From Pseudaminobacter sp040049255 (GTDB lineage: Bacteria; Pseudomonadota; Alphaproteobacteria; Rhizobiales; Rhizobiaceae), in the NCBI RefSeq assembly GCF_040049255.1, contig NZ_JBDZDR010000005.1, positions 248,001 through 312,000 of the forward strand: a stretch of 64,000 nt of DNA, given 5' to 3'. The notes below the pieces were generated by a model that saw only the letters and a list, made by a program, of their open reading frames with translations, ran no database searches and had not been told where the DNA came from. Shown one piece after another: positions 1 through 10,446 of this stretch. Made by a program: the position numbers and the translations under genes. Within the stretch, counting starts at the first letter, position 1; each line of letters opens with the position of its first letter.

Positions 1-56
1 TTGCGCCGTATGTTTTTTTGAGCGATGATCAATTAACTGGGGGCTTGGAGGTGAGT

Positions 57-239
57 ATGGTTTTCCTCGCACTCTGGATAATCTGCGCGGGCGTTACGGT
101 CGTTATTTCCTCGTCAAAAGGATATAATGCGTTCATCTGGTTTCTGATCGGGATATTGCTTGGCCCGGTTGCTTTGTTGCTGTCTATATTTCTGCCTTTT
201 TCCAAAAATTCACAGAACATCGGCAAGGGCATGCGCTGA
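57..239 (+). CDS. Small two-helix membrane protein, unknown function
   Basis: A 60-residue protein with two hydrophobic stretches (about residues 2-20 and 27-50) and a short basic tail, so probably a small inner-membrane protein. I chose the ATG at 57 because a GGAGG motif at 47-51 lies 5 bases before it; an in-frame start at 18 would add 13 residues without such a site. The second helix is rich in Gly, Leu and Pro, as in many short phospholipase_D-nuclease-N-like or superinfection-immunity-like membrane proteins, but I see no diagnostic motif. Its upstream neighbour lies outside the window. Function unknown. Confidence 0.6.
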   Translation: MVFLALWIICAGVTVVISSSKGYNAFIWFLIGILLGPVALLLSIFLPFSKNSQNIGKGMR

Positions 240-454
240 TCCACGCACGGCATTTGGCTGGCTGCAAAAGCTCGGGGGAATAACGTAACCACGGCTCCTG
301 TGGGAATTCATCGACCAGCGTGAAGCAACATTGTGTTTGCCGGACTGCACGCCATCTGCGGCCTGGTCAGAGCTTTGTTGCTTAAGGGCTCCTTAAATCG
401 CCGCATTTTAGTGTCCACTCGACGCCCATCAGGCGTGGACGGGCAGCGGACGGC

Positions 455-2710
455 ATGGCGAAAAGACAAAGCAGGCGCATCGAACCGACTTTCGGCGGTC
501 CCGTCGAAGGGGAGGACGAGTCGGGCCTGTCGGTCAGCGAGGACGATCGCGTCATTCCATCTTCGCGCCGCCGAAGGGAAAGCCCGCCGCGCCGCCCGGT
601 AGAGCGGCGGGGGAGAGCCGAAGAACGGGCGGAGCCGAAGGCCCGGAGAACGAAGACCAGGAAGCGCCGTGGGCTGTTCGGCGGCTTTGGGCGCATGATC
701 TATTGGGGCTTCGTGCTGGCGATCTGGGCCGGCATCGCGGCCGCCGGCGTGCTTGTCTACTACGGCGCACAAATGCCGAGCTCGACCACCTGGGCCATTC
801 CCGACAGGCCGCCCAATGTCAAGATCGTGTCGGTCGACGGAAAGCTTCTCGCCAATCGGGGCATGACGGGCGGCGAAGCGGTCGGGCTGCACGAAATGTC
901 ACCCTATATCCCGCAGGCGGTGATGGCGATCGAGGATCGCCGGTTCTATTCGCATTTCGGCTTCGATCCGCTCGGCCTTGCCCGGGCGCTGGTGGGGAAC
1001 ATTACGAGTGGCCGCATGGCACAGGGCGGCTCGACGCTCACCCAGCAGTTGGCCAAGAACCTTTTCCTCAAGCCCGACCGCACGCTGGAGCGCAAGGTGC
1101 AGGAAGTTCTGCTGGCGCTCTGGCTCGAGCAGAAGCACACCAAGGACCAGATCCTCGAAATGTACCTCAACCGGGTCTATTTCGGATCCGGAGCCTATGG
1201 CGTCGAGGCGGCTTCGCGCCGCTATTTCGGCAAGTCGGCCCGCGACGTCACCCTGGCTGAGGCGGCTCTCCTAGCCGGCCTGCTCAAGGCGCCGTCCCGG
1301 CTTTCGCCGGCGCGCGACCCGAAGGCGGCGGAAGCGCGCGCGCAGCTCGTTCTGGCGGCGATGCGCGATGAGAAGATGATCACCGACAAGGAGCTGACGG
1401 CGGCCATGAGCGCGCCAGCCACGCGCGCGGCGGCCTATTGGACCGGTTCGGAGCACTATGTGGCCGACCGCGTCATGGAAGAATTGCCGGGACTGATCGG
1501 CGAGGTGCGCAGCGACATCGTTGTCGACACCACCATCGACCTGACCTTGCAGAGCCTCGCAGAAAAATCGATCCGGCGGCTGATCGAGGAGAACGGCAAG
1601 AAGCTCGACGTCAGCCAGGGCGCGCTGGTCTCCATCGACAATTCCGGTGCCGTGCGCGCCATGGTCGGGGGCTACGATTATGCCAACAGCCAGTTCGACC
1701 GCGCTTCCGAGGCGCGCCGCCAGCCGGGTTCGACCTTCAAGCCCTTCGTCTACCTCGCTGCGCTGGAGCAGGGCCGCACGCCCGACAGCGTCCGCAACGA
1801 CGCGCCGATCAAGATCGGCAACTGGACGCCCAGCAACTACAACGGCAAGTATTATGGCAGGGTCACGCTGGCCACGGCACTGGCCAAGTCGCTGAATTCG
1901 GTCGCTGCCCAGCTCGCCATGGAGGTCGGGCCCGAGGCCGTCATCGAGGTGGCGCGGCGGATGGGCATCGAATCACAGATGCAGGCCAATGCATCGCTCG
2001 CGCTCGGCACGTCGGAAGTCACCCCGCTGGAGCTGACGGCGGCCTATGTGCCGTTCGCCAACGGCGGCTACCGTCCGGAGGTCCACTTCATCCAGCGGGT
2101 AACCACCGCCTCGGGTGAAGTGCTGTACGAGAACACCGGCGGCAACACACCGCGTGTCATCCGGCCGGAGATCGTGGGCATGATGAACGCCATGATGGCC
2201 GGGGCGGTGGAGGTCGGTACCGCCAGGAAGGCCGCGTTCAACTGGCCTTCGGCCGGCAAGACCGGAACCAGCCAGAATTCGCGCGACGCCTGGTTCGTCG
2301 GCTACACCGCCAACCTGACCACCGGCGTCTGGTTCGGCAATGATGACGGCAAGCCGATGAAGAAGGTGACCGGCGGCGCGCTTCCGGCGCAGGCCTGGCA
2401 CGAATTCATGGTGGCCGCGCATGAGGGCGTGCCGGTTGCAGCACTGCCGGGGAGCTGGACATCGACCCCGCAGGACGAACGGGGCGACACCGACATGCCC
2501 GTGGCGGGCAATGGGGTCCCGGCGCCGACGGATCAGGTTCTGGAGGATGCGGCCAGGGCGATCGATGCGGCCGACCGCGACAGTGGCTTCGTGCCGATGC
2601 CGCGGGGGCCGACGACATCGTCGATCGGGCGTCCGGTGCCGCCGGCCGATGTGGGCGGCCCGGCCGTGCGCCGTCAGGGCTCGATCCTCGATGTGATCCT
2701 CGGCAATTAG
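455..2710 (+). CDS. Class A penicillin-binding protein (transglycosylase/transpeptidase, PBP1a type)
   Basis: Bifunctional peptidoglycan synthase acting in the periplasm from an inner-membrane anchor. The N-terminus (residues 1-75) is long, charged and Arg-rich, so cytoplasmic, followed by one membrane helix near 78-102. The GT51 glycosyltransferase domain carries the EDRRFYSHFG motif with catalytic Glu160, then GGSTLTQQLAKN. The transpeptidase domain has STFK with the acylated Ser426 and Lys429, an SLN motif, and KTGTS near residue 601. The roughly 80-residue C-terminal tail is low-complexity and Pro/Gly-rich. At 751 aa it is of normal length for rhizobial PBP1-type enzymes. It stands alone, with an SDR gene 80 bases downstream. 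Confidence 0.95.
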   Translation: MAKRQSRRIEPTFGGPVEGEDESGLSVSEDDRVIPSSRRRRESPPRRPVERRGRAEERAEPKARRTKTRKRRGLFGGFGRMIYWGFVLAIWAGIAAAGVLVYYGAQMPSSTTWAIPDRPPNVKIVSVDGKLLANRGMTGGEAVGLHEMSPYIPQAVMAIEDRRFYSHFGFDPLGLARALVGNITSGRMAQGGSTLTQQLAKNLFLKPDRTLERKVQEVLLALWLEQKHTKDQILEMYLNRVYFGSGAYGVEAASRRYFGKSARDVTLAEAALLAGLLKAPSRLSPARDPKAAEARAQLVLAAMRDEKMITDKELTAAMSAPATRAAAYWTGSEHYVADRVMEELPGLIGEVRSDIVVDTTIDLTLQSLAEKSIRRLIEENGKKLDVSQGALVSIDNSGAVRAMVGGYDYANSQFDRASEARRQPGSTFKPFVYLAALEQGRTPDSVRNDAPIKIGNWTPSNYNGKYYGRVTLATALAKSLNSVAAQLAMEVGPEAVIEVARRMGIESQMQANASLALGTSEVTPLELTAAYVPFANGGYRPEVHFIQRVTTASGEVLYENTGGNTPRVIRPEIVGMMNAMMAGAVEVGTARKAAFNWPSAGKTGTSQNSRDAWFVGYTANLTTGVWFGNDDGKPMKKVTGGALPAQAWHEFMVAAHEGVPVAALPGSWTSTPQDERGDTDMPVAGNGVPAPTDQVLEDAARAIDAADRDSGFVPMPRGPTTSSIGRPVPPADVGGPAVRRQGSILDVILGN

Positions 2711-2790
2711 CGCCTGAGCCGGAGGCTGCGGCCAAACACCTCTCGCCAGCACGAGCTCCTTCGTCTACATAGCGTGCGGGAGATCGCATC

Positions 2791-3546
2791 ATGACCGCCG
2801 ACACATCCGACGCAAGAAAGACCATCGTTTTGACCGGTGCCAGCCGCGGCATCGGGCACGCTACCGTCAAGCGTTTCTCGCGCGAGGGCTGGCGGGTCAT
2901 CACCTGCTCTCGCCAGGACTTCGCCGAGAATTGCCCCTGGCCTGCCGGGCCGGAAGACCACATCAAGGTCGATCTCGCCGATCCGGAGGATGTCGGCCGC
3001 GCGGTCGCCGAAATCCGCCACAGGCTGCTGGACCAGGGCGGCAAGCTGCATGCGCTGGTCAACAATGCGGGCATCTCGCCGAAGCTCAAGGACGGCAGCC
3101 GGATGAACTCGCTGGAGACGCCGATGCATGTCTGGCGCGATGTCTTCCAGGTCAATTTCTTTGCGCCCATCATGCTGGCGCGCGGCCTGTTCAAGGAACT
3201 CGTGGCCGCGCAGGGCTCGATCGTGAACGTCACGTCCATAGCCGGCACGCGCGTTCACCCCTTTGCCGGCACCTCCTACGCGACGTCCAAGGCAGCGCTC
3301 GGCTCGCTGACCCGCGAGATGGCGCACGACTTCGGTCCGCATGGCATTCGCGTCAACGCCATCGCGCCCGGCGAGATCGACACTGCTATCCTGTCGCCCG
3401 GCACCGACAAGATCGTCGAGACGATCCCGTTGCGCCGCCTTGGCGCGACTTCGGAAGTGGCCGACATCATCTACTTCCTCTGCTCGGGCCAGGCGTCCTA
3501 CGTGACCGGCTCGGAAATCCACATCAACGGCGGCCAGCACGTCTGA
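2791..3546 (+). CDS. SDR-family oxidoreductase
   Basis: Short-chain dehydrogenase/reductase of 251 aa, a standard length for the classical family. The nucleotide-binding TGASRGIGHA motif starts near residue 11, NNAGIS lies in the middle, and the catalytic Tyr163-x3-Lys167 is in SYATSKAA. The segment after the active site (NAIAPGEIDTAI) and the C-terminal VTGSEIHINGG are typical of beta-ketoacyl-reductase-like SDRs. The substrate cannot be read from sequence. It follows the penicillin-binding protein on the same strand but the 80-base gap and unrelated role do not suggest a shared pathway. Confidence 0.92.
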   Translation: MTADTSDARKTIVLTGASRGIGHATVKRFSREGWRVITCSRQDFAENCPWPAGPEDHIKVDLADPEDVGRAVAEIRHRLLDQGGKLHALVNNAGISPKLKDGSRMNSLETPMHVWRDVFQVNFFAPIMLARGLFKELVAAQGSIVNVTSIAGTRVHPFAGTSYATSKAALGSLTREMAHDFGPHGIRVNAIAPGEIDTAILSPGTDKIVETIPLRRLGATSEVADIIYFLCSGQASYVTGSEIHINGGQHV

Positions 3547-3837
3547 CGTGCAGCCGCCCGGCATGGCGGCAACAGGCTGAAATTTCCCGAAGCGGGCAGA
3601 CATTCCGGGTGCGTCTCGCGGCGCGCCGACGCTTTTGCTGTGGCAGATATATCGCGAAACCAAAGGTGGCGATCGCTCCTCTGGGGCGTCTCTCGCGCAG
3701 GCAGGGATTATTTTTCCGCCCCCATTTGAACCTGCAGAAAAACGATTGCCTCGCCCGTTGGGCGGCGCGAGTGCATTTCTTCTGCTTCTCGGTGCGCACG
3801 GCTACAAATCACGGCAATAGCCGGAACCCTCTTCGCC
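3547..3837. other. Intergenic region before cysG
   Basis: About 290 bases between the SDR gene and cysG. It should hold the promoter of the sulfur-assimilation operon. I see AT-richer patches around 3640-3660 and 3710-3720 but no convincing -35/-10 pair, riboswitch or CysB/CbbR-type operator that I would defend. Confidence 0.4.
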
Positions 3838-5292
3838 ATGACGCAGTCGCCCGCCAAGCTCAACGCCTTTCCCGTCTTCATGCGGGTCGAGGGGCAAGCT
3901 GTGGTCATCGTCGGCGGCGGCGATGAGGCTTTCGCCAAGGCGCGGCTGCTTGGCCAGTCGAGCGCCCGCATCGTGGTGCTTTCAGATCGGCTCGATCCCG
4001 AATTCGCGGCCTGGATCGAGGCCGGCAATGCGAACTATGCCGAGGCCGCCTACGATCCTGCCCGCCTTGAAGGTGCGGTTATGGTCTTCGCCGCCACCGG
4101 CGATGCGGTGCAGGATCGTATCGTTTCAGAAGACGCGCGCCGCCTGGGCATTCCGGTCAACGCGGTCGACCGGCCCGAACTGTGCGACTTCTTCACGCCG
4201 GCGCTGGTCAACCGCGCGCCCCTGGCCGTGGCCGTAGGCACGGAGGGGGCCGGGCCGGTGCTGGCGCAGATGGTGCGCGCCAGGATCGATCGCATGCTTT
4301 CGCCCTCGCTCGGTCCGCTTGCTTCGCTTGCCGAGACCTTTCGCGAGGCCGCCGAGGCTTTCCTGCCCAGGGGCGTCGCCCGTCGCCGCTTCTGGCGCGA
4401 GTTTTTTGGCGGCGCGCCGGCGCGGGCAATGGAGCGCGGGGAACCAGGCGAAGCGCGCCGGGCAGCATCGGAATTGCTTGCGCTAGACGAACCGGCGCAT
4501 GGCCATGTGGCGCTTGTGGGCGCGGGGCCGGGCGCCGAGGACCTGCTGACGCTGCGCGCCCACCGCCACCTCATGGAAGCGGATGTCATCGTCCATGACG
4601 CCCTGGTGCCCGAGGCGGTGGTCGCCATGGGCCGCCGCGATGCCGAGCGGCTGCCTGTCGGCAAGCGCAAGGGCTGCCATTCCAAGTCGCAAGCGCAGAT
4701 CAATGCGCTGCTGGTCAGCCTCGCTCGCGAGGGCAAGCGCGTGGTGCGGCTGAAGTCGGGCGACCCGCTGGTGTTCGGCCGGGCCGGCGAGGAGATGCAG
4801 GCGCTGCGTGATGCCGGCATTTCCTACGAAGTCGTTCCCGGTGTCACCTCCGCCTTTGCCGCCGCGGCCGATTTCGAGCTGCCGCTAACCTTGCGTGGGG
4901 TCACCTCGTCCATGGTGTTCACCACCGGGCACGATCTCAAGGGCAAGTCGCTGCCGGACTGGGCCAAGCTCGCCATCTCGGGCGCGACGGTTGCCGTCTA
5001 TATGGGCCGATCGGTGGCCGCCGACGTCGCCTCGCGGCTGATCGCGGCGGGTCTTGCACCCGACACCGCTGTCGCTGTGGTGGAAAACGCCAGTCTTGCC
5101 GAACGTCGCAAGTTCCACGGCACGCTGACCGATCTGCCGTCGCTGGAGACGCGCACCGATCTCACCGGCCCGGTCATGACCATCATCGGCGATGCCGTCG
5201 CCGGCGCCAATTTCGCTGGCTCCGAGCCGCTGGCCCGGTCCATTCGCGCCAACGGGGTCGAGGCCCAGGATTTCAAGGAAAGCGTGGCATGA
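3838..5292 (+). CDS. cysG: Siroheme synthase CysG
   Basis: Trifunctional enzyme making siroheme, the cofactor of the downstream sulfite reductase: SAM-dependent methylation of uroporphyrinogen III, then NAD-dependent dehydrogenation and iron insertion. Residues 1-205 match the Met8-like dehydrogenase/ferrochelatase half, with VVIVGGGDEAFAKA as the NAD-binding loop. From about residue 222 (VGAGPGAEDLLTLRA) the uroporphyrinogen-III methyltransferase half follows, with LKSGDPLVFGR and the VPGVTSA segment. At 484 aa both halves are complete. It is the first gene of the run through 8573, and its stop overlaps the next start by 4 bases (ATGA), implying translational coupling. Confidence 0.97.
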   Translation: MTQSPAKLNAFPVFMRVEGQAVVIVGGGDEAFAKARLLGQSSARIVVLSDRLDPEFAAWIEAGNANYAEAAYDPARLEGAVMVFAATGDAVQDRIVSEDARRLGIPVNAVDRPELCDFFTPALVNRAPLAVAVGTEGAGPVLAQMVRARIDRMLSPSLGPLASLAETFREAAEAFLPRGVARRRFWREFFGGAPARAMERGEPGEARRAASELLALDEPAHGHVALVGAGPGAEDLLTLRAHRHLMEADVIVHDALVPEAVVAMGRRDAERLPVGKRKGCHSKSQAQINALLVSLAREGKRVVRLKSGDPLVFGRAGEEMQALRDAGISYEVVPGVTSAFAAAADFELPLTLRGVTSSMVFTTGHDLKGKSLPDWAKLAISGATVAVYMGRSVAADVASRLIAAGLAPDTAVAVVENASLAERRKFHGTLTDLPSLETRTDLTGPVMTIIGDAVAGANFAGSEPLARSIRANGVEAQDFKESVA

Positions 5293-5597
5293 AGATTTTG
5301 ACCGCCAACCGCCTGACTGACGGCGAAGCTGTGTGGTTTTCGGCCGGCCACGTCTGGGCCGAGACGATCGTGCGCTCCGAGATCGCCGTCGACAAGGCTG
5401 GCGAGGAACGCCTCGAAGCCATCGGCAAGGCGGCGCTGGAGAACAACCAGGTTGTCGACGTCAATCTGATCGACGTGCAGCTCGTCGATGGCGAGATCCG
5501 CCCGACACGCCTGCGCGAACAGATCCGCGCCGCCGGCCCGACCAATCGCATCGACCTGGGCAAGCAGGCCCGCCCCGACATTTCCCGCGCGGCGTGA
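5289..5597 (+). CDS. DUF2849 protein of the sulfite-reductase operon
   Basis: A 102-residue soluble protein matching the DUF2849 family, found in alphaproteobacteria between siroheme synthase and sulfite reductase genes. It begins MKILTANRLTDGEAVWFS and has no cysteines, so it is not an electron carrier. Start and frame are supported by the 4-base overlap with cysG and the 36-base gap to cysI. No activity is established to my knowledge; position suggests a role in assembly or regulation of the siroheme enzyme (inference). Confidence 0.88.
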   Translation: MKILTANRLTDGEAVWFSAGHVWAETIVRSEIAVDKAGEERLEAIGKAALENNQVVDVNLIDVQLVDGEIRPTRLREQIRAAGPTNRIDLGKQARPDISRAA

Positions 5598-5633
5598 AGA
5601 TCAGGCCACACGGCCCATTGAGAGACGAATACG

Positions 5634-7278
<1,645 letters not shown>

Positions 7279-7304
<26 letters not shown>

Positions 7305-8031
7305 CGCCGAAGCCACGGCGCAGGCCGAGGCCGCCTCGCTGGAAGAGCAATATGGCGGCCGCCTGCCAATGGAAATCATCGAGCAGGCGGTGACCCGGTC
7401 CTTTGCCGGCGAGATCGCGGCGGTGTCTTCGTTCGGTGCCGATTCCGCGGTGCTGCTGCACATGATCGCCGAGGTCGACCGCTCCGTGCCCATCGTGTTC
7501 CTCGACACCGGCAAGCATTTCGGCGAGACGCTGGACTACCGCGATGCGCTGGTCGCCGATTTCGGGCTGACCGATCTGCGCATCGTCACGCCGGAGCAGG
7601 TGGCCCTGGATCGCGACGACCCCGACGGGAAGCTGCACCTCTCCGACGTCGATGCCTGCTGCGCGATCCGCAAGGTCGAGCCCATGGCGCGAGGCGTGGC
7701 GCCGTTTCGCGCCTGGTTTACGGGGCGCAAGCGCTTCCAGGCCGCAACGCGCCAGGCGCTGCCGGCCTTCGAGGCCGTGGGGCCGCGCGTGCGCATCAAT
7801 CCGCTGGCGAGCTGGACCGCCGCCGATTTGGGCGAGTACATGCGCGCCCATGATCTGCGGGAGAACCCGCTGGTCGCCTATGGCTATCTGTCGATCGGCT
7901 GCTTCCCCTGCACCCAGGCGGTAAAGCCGGGCGAGGATGCCCGCAGCGGTCGCTGGGCCGGGCAGGGCAAGACGGAATGCGGTATCCATCTCTCCGGCCT
8001 CGACCGGTCGCTGAACAATTCATCGCTTTAG
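7279..8031 (+). CDS. cysH: Phosphoadenylyl/adenylyl-sulfate reductase
   Basis: Thioredoxin-dependent reductase producing sulfite from activated sulfate. I take the ATG at 7279 (250 aa) because AAGGAGG at 7266-7272 lies 6 bases upstream; it overlaps cysI by 26 bases. The [4Fe-4S] ligand pattern of APS-type reductases is present: Cys127-Cys128 and Cys208-x2-Cys211, plus the catalytic ECGIH motif with Cys234 near the C-terminus. PAPS-specific enzymes lack the four cluster cysteines, so adenylyl-sulfate is the more likely substrate. SSFGADSAVLLHM is the nucleotide-binding loop. Confidence 0.95.
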
Positions 8032-8042
8032 GAAGTCCCCGA

Positions 8043-8573
8043 ATGTCTGAAACCAACGCGCAACCGCGCCTCTGGACGCCTGAAGGTTTTCGCGAGGACG
8101 ACTGGCGGCATGCCGACACTGCCGAGGCGCTGGCCGGCAATGGCCGCTTCATCCTGCCGCTGCAGGCCTTCCTCGGTCTCGATCCGCAGGTGCGGGAAGC
8201 CTACAGTGAGCGGCTCGGCGTGCTGCTCCAGCCCGGCGAAGCAGTGGATGTCATTGTCGATCTGCTCGACACGCTCTCGCTTGTGGCGCTGGCCTTCCCG
8301 GCGTTCAGCGACGGCCGCAGCTTCTCCAAGGCCGAGTTGCTGCGGCGGCGCCATGGTTTTACGGGTGCCTTGCGCGCCACGGGTCAGGTGCTGGTCGACC
8401 AGCTTCCCCACATGCTGCGCCTTGGCTTCGATGAATTCGAGGTTTCGCACCCGACATTGATCGCCCGGCTGGCGGCGGGACGTATCGGCGGATTGCCGCT
8501 GCATTACCAGCCGTCGGTGAAGGCGGCGGACACCGGCCTCAAATATTCCTGGCGTCGCAAGGCAGCCGGCTGA
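8043..8573 (+). CDS. DUF934 protein of the sulfite-reductase operon
   Basis: A 176-residue protein matching DUF934, a family that accompanies cysI/cysH in many proteobacteria. The ATG at 8043, 11 bases after the cysH stop, begins MSETNAQPRLW; starts further upstream would extend into cysH. The body contains a conserved LGLDPQVREAY-like segment and the family's C-terminal KAADTGLKYSWRRK end. It has no obvious cofactor motif. It is the last gene of the operon; the genes after it lie on the other strand. Its biochemical role is not established as far as I know. Confidence 0.88.
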   Translation: MSETNAQPRLWTPEGFREDDWRHADTAEALAGNGRFILPLQAFLGLDPQVREAYSERLGVLLQPGEAVDVIVDLLDTLSLVALAFPAFSDGRSFSKAELLRRRHGFTGALRATGQVLVDQLPHMLRLGFDEFEVSHPTLIARLAAGRIGGLPLHYQPSVKAADTGLKYSWRRKAAG

Positions 8574-8596
8574 GGCGCTGAACAAGTCACGCGGTC

Positions 8597-8797
8597 TCAG
8601 CCGCGCGGCCGCGCTTCCTTTCCCGGCTTTTCCAGGTGGTCCAGCTTGCCCAGAAGGTCGCGCATATTGCCGGGTATTTCTGGATCAGGCCTGAAGGCGG
8701 GCAAGGAGCGGACGAATCTTCGCATTGTCTCCGTGCCGATCTGTCGCCTGATCTCGGCCGCCAGAGCGTTGGATATCTTGTCTTTAACTCGGGCCAT
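8597..8797 (-). CDS. Small hypothetical protein, distant NepR-like look
   Basis: A 66-residue basic, mostly helical protein starting MARVKDKISNALAAEIRRQI. It is convergent with the sulfur operon and divergent from grpE. An amphipathic first helix is followed by a Pro-rich linker and a second helix ending IPGNMRDLLGKLDHLEK. The spacing of a first helix and a final DLLxxLD segment resembles the anti-sigma factor NepR, but the PhyR and EcfG partners are not in the window and the similarity is weak, so I leave it unassigned. Composition and codon use fit a real gene. Confidence 0.5.
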   Translation of the reverse strand: MARVKDKISNALAAEIRRQIGTETMRRFVRSLPAFRPDPEIPGNMRDLLGKLDHLEKPGKEARPRG

Positions 8798-8968
8798 GGC
8801 CCCAAAACCTTATCGTTTCGCGCTGAAGAACTCCGTTGGCTTGAATTTGTTCCTCAAGCGTACAGTGTTGAACGATTCCAGACCGGTTTTGTGAATATTT
8901 AGTTAAATTGGACGGGTTGCGGCTTGGGCGCTCCAGTTCCGCCCCGACCGCTGTAAGCAGGGCTGCCT

Positions 8969-8997
8969 CTTGATTTTTCACCCCCGAACCTCGATAT
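8969..8997 (+). promoter_or_regulatory. Sigma-32 (RpoH)-like promoter for grpE
   Basis: CTTGAT at 8969-8974, preceded by CT, then 17 bases, then CGATAT at 8992-8997. This is close to the rhizobial RpoH consensus CNCTTGAA-N17-CCANAT (one mismatch in each box). It would start transcription near 9004, about 37 bases before the chosen grpE start. Confidence 0.55.
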
Positions 8998-9040
8998 CGG
9001 GCGCAACTTTGCCATTCTTGAAGCAATGACGGGATATGCG

Positions 9041-9676
9041 ATGAGCGACCAGGAAAAACACGAACGCGCACCCGAGGAGAACGAGGCTGTGCGGGCCGCC
9101 ACGGAAGCGCAGGAAACCGGCCAGGAAAGCGACTATGAGGCGCTGGTGCGGTTGATGAAGGAAAACGAAGAGCTGAAGGACCGGGCTCTTCGCATTGCAG
9201 CCGACATGGAGAACCTGCGCCGCCGCACCGCTCGCGATGTGCAGGATGCGCGCGCCTATTCCATGGCCAATTTCGCCCGCGATATGCTGGGCGTTTCCGA
9301 CAATCTGCGCCGCGCCATCGAGGCCGTGCCGGCCGAGGCACGTGCCGCCGGCGAGGCCGGTCTGCTGGCGCTGCTCGAGGGCGTCGAGATGACGGAGCGG
9401 TCGATGCTGCTCGCGCTCGAACGCCATGGCGTGAAGAAGCTGGATCCCGAGGGCTCCAAGTTCGACCCGCACTTCCACCAGGCCATGTTCGAGGTGCCCA
9501 ATCCCGACATTCCGGCCGGCACTGTGGTGCAGGTGGTTCAGCCGGGCTATTCGATCGGCGAGCGCGTGCTGCGCCCGGCCATGGTGGGTGTTTCCGCCGG
9601 TGGCCCCAAGAACAACGCCGCCGAAGCGCCGGCCGAGCCTGGCCCGGTCAACCAGCAGGCTGAAAAGGACGCCTGA
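9041..9676 (+). CDS. grpE: GrpE nucleotide exchange factor
   Basis: Cochaperone that releases ADP from DnaK. The acidic N-terminal tail and long coiled coil (about residues 25-90) precede the beta-rich head that contacts DnaK, with FDPHFHQAMFEVPNPDIPAGTVVQVVQPGY as two adjacent conserved blocks. The start at 9041 (MSDQEK) has GGGA 6 bases upstream; an in-frame ATG at 9026 would add five residues. The usual rhizobial partner hrcA is not adjacent. A sigma-32-like promoter lies directly upstream. The C-terminal 25 residues are low-complexity. Confidence 0.96.
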   Translation: MSDQEKHERAPEENEAVRAATEAQETGQESDYEALVRLMKENEELKDRALRIAADMENLRRRTARDVQDARAYSMANFARDMLGVSDNLRRAIEAVPAEARAAGEAGLLALLEGVEMTERSMLLALERHGVKKLDPEGSKFDPHFHQAMFEVPNPDIPAGTVVQVVQPGYSIGERVLRPAMVGVSAGGPKNNAAEAPAEPGPVNQQAEKDA

Positions 9677-9806
9677 CAGGCGCCACTGTCCCAGGTCGAT
9701 CCCGGACATTGCGTGAAAGCGCGGGATCGAGCATGGTGACGGCGAGGGGAACGACGTCGGGCCGGCTGCGCTCGGCGTCCGTCGCTCCGCATTCGGGGCT
9801 GACGGC

Positions 9807-10439
9807 ATGACAGCACTACAGCTTCTCGACTACGCCGGCGTGGCGGTTTTTGCCGCCACCGGCGCGCTCGCCGCCTCGCGCAAGCAACTCGACATCATCG
9901 GCTTCCTGTTTCTGGCAAGCGTCACCGGCATCGGCGGCGGCACGTTTCGCGACCTCATCCTCGGCACGCCGGTGTTCTGGGTCCGCAATCCCAACTATGT
10001 GCTGGTCAGCGCGGCCATTGCCGCCATCGTGTTCTTCACCGCCCACCTCGTCGAGTCGCGCTACAAGCTGCTGCTGTGGCTCGATGCGCTGGGCATGTCG
10101 GCTTACTCGGTGATGGGGGCGGCAAAGGGGCTGGCCGTGACCGGCTCCTTCACGGTCGCCATCATCACCGGCACGCTCACCGCGACCTTCGGCGGTATTC
10201 TGCGCGATTTGCTGGGCGGCGAGCCTTCCGTTCTTCTGAGGCCGGAAATCTACGTGACGGCTGCGCTGGTCGGCGCAGGCGTGTTCATCCTTGCAGGACT
10301 GTTCGGCACATCGGCGACGGTGTCCGCCGTGGTTGCATTCCTGGCCGCCTTTCTGGTTCGCGGCGGCGCGCTGAAGTTCGGCTGGACGTTTCCCGCCTAC
10401 AGGAGCCGGCCCGGCCGCCGGCCCGAGGACATCCCCTGA
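9807..10439 (+). CDS. Trimeric intracellular cation (TRIC/UPF0126) channel family protein
   Basis: A 210-residue inner-membrane protein with about seven hydrophobic segments. It shows the duplicated UPF0126 signature: GGGTFRDLILG in the first half and GGILRDLLGGE in the second, the glycine-rich kinks that line the pore of prokaryotic TRIC homologues. The family is linked to monovalent cation permeation. It starts 130 bases after grpE and is convergent with olsB, whose stop is 7 bases away. No regulatory clue is visible. Confidence 0.9.
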   Translation: MTALQLLDYAGVAVFAATGALAASRKQLDIIGFLFLASVTGIGGGTFRDLILGTPVFWVRNPNYVLVSAAIAAIVFFTAHLVESRYKLLLWLDALGMSAYSVMGAAKGLAVTGSFTVAIITGTLTATFGGILRDLLGGEPSVLLRPEIYVTAALVGAGVFILAGLFGTSATVSAVVAFLAAFLVRGGALKFGWTFPAYRSRPGRRPEDIP

Positions 10440-10446
10440 AGGGTTG

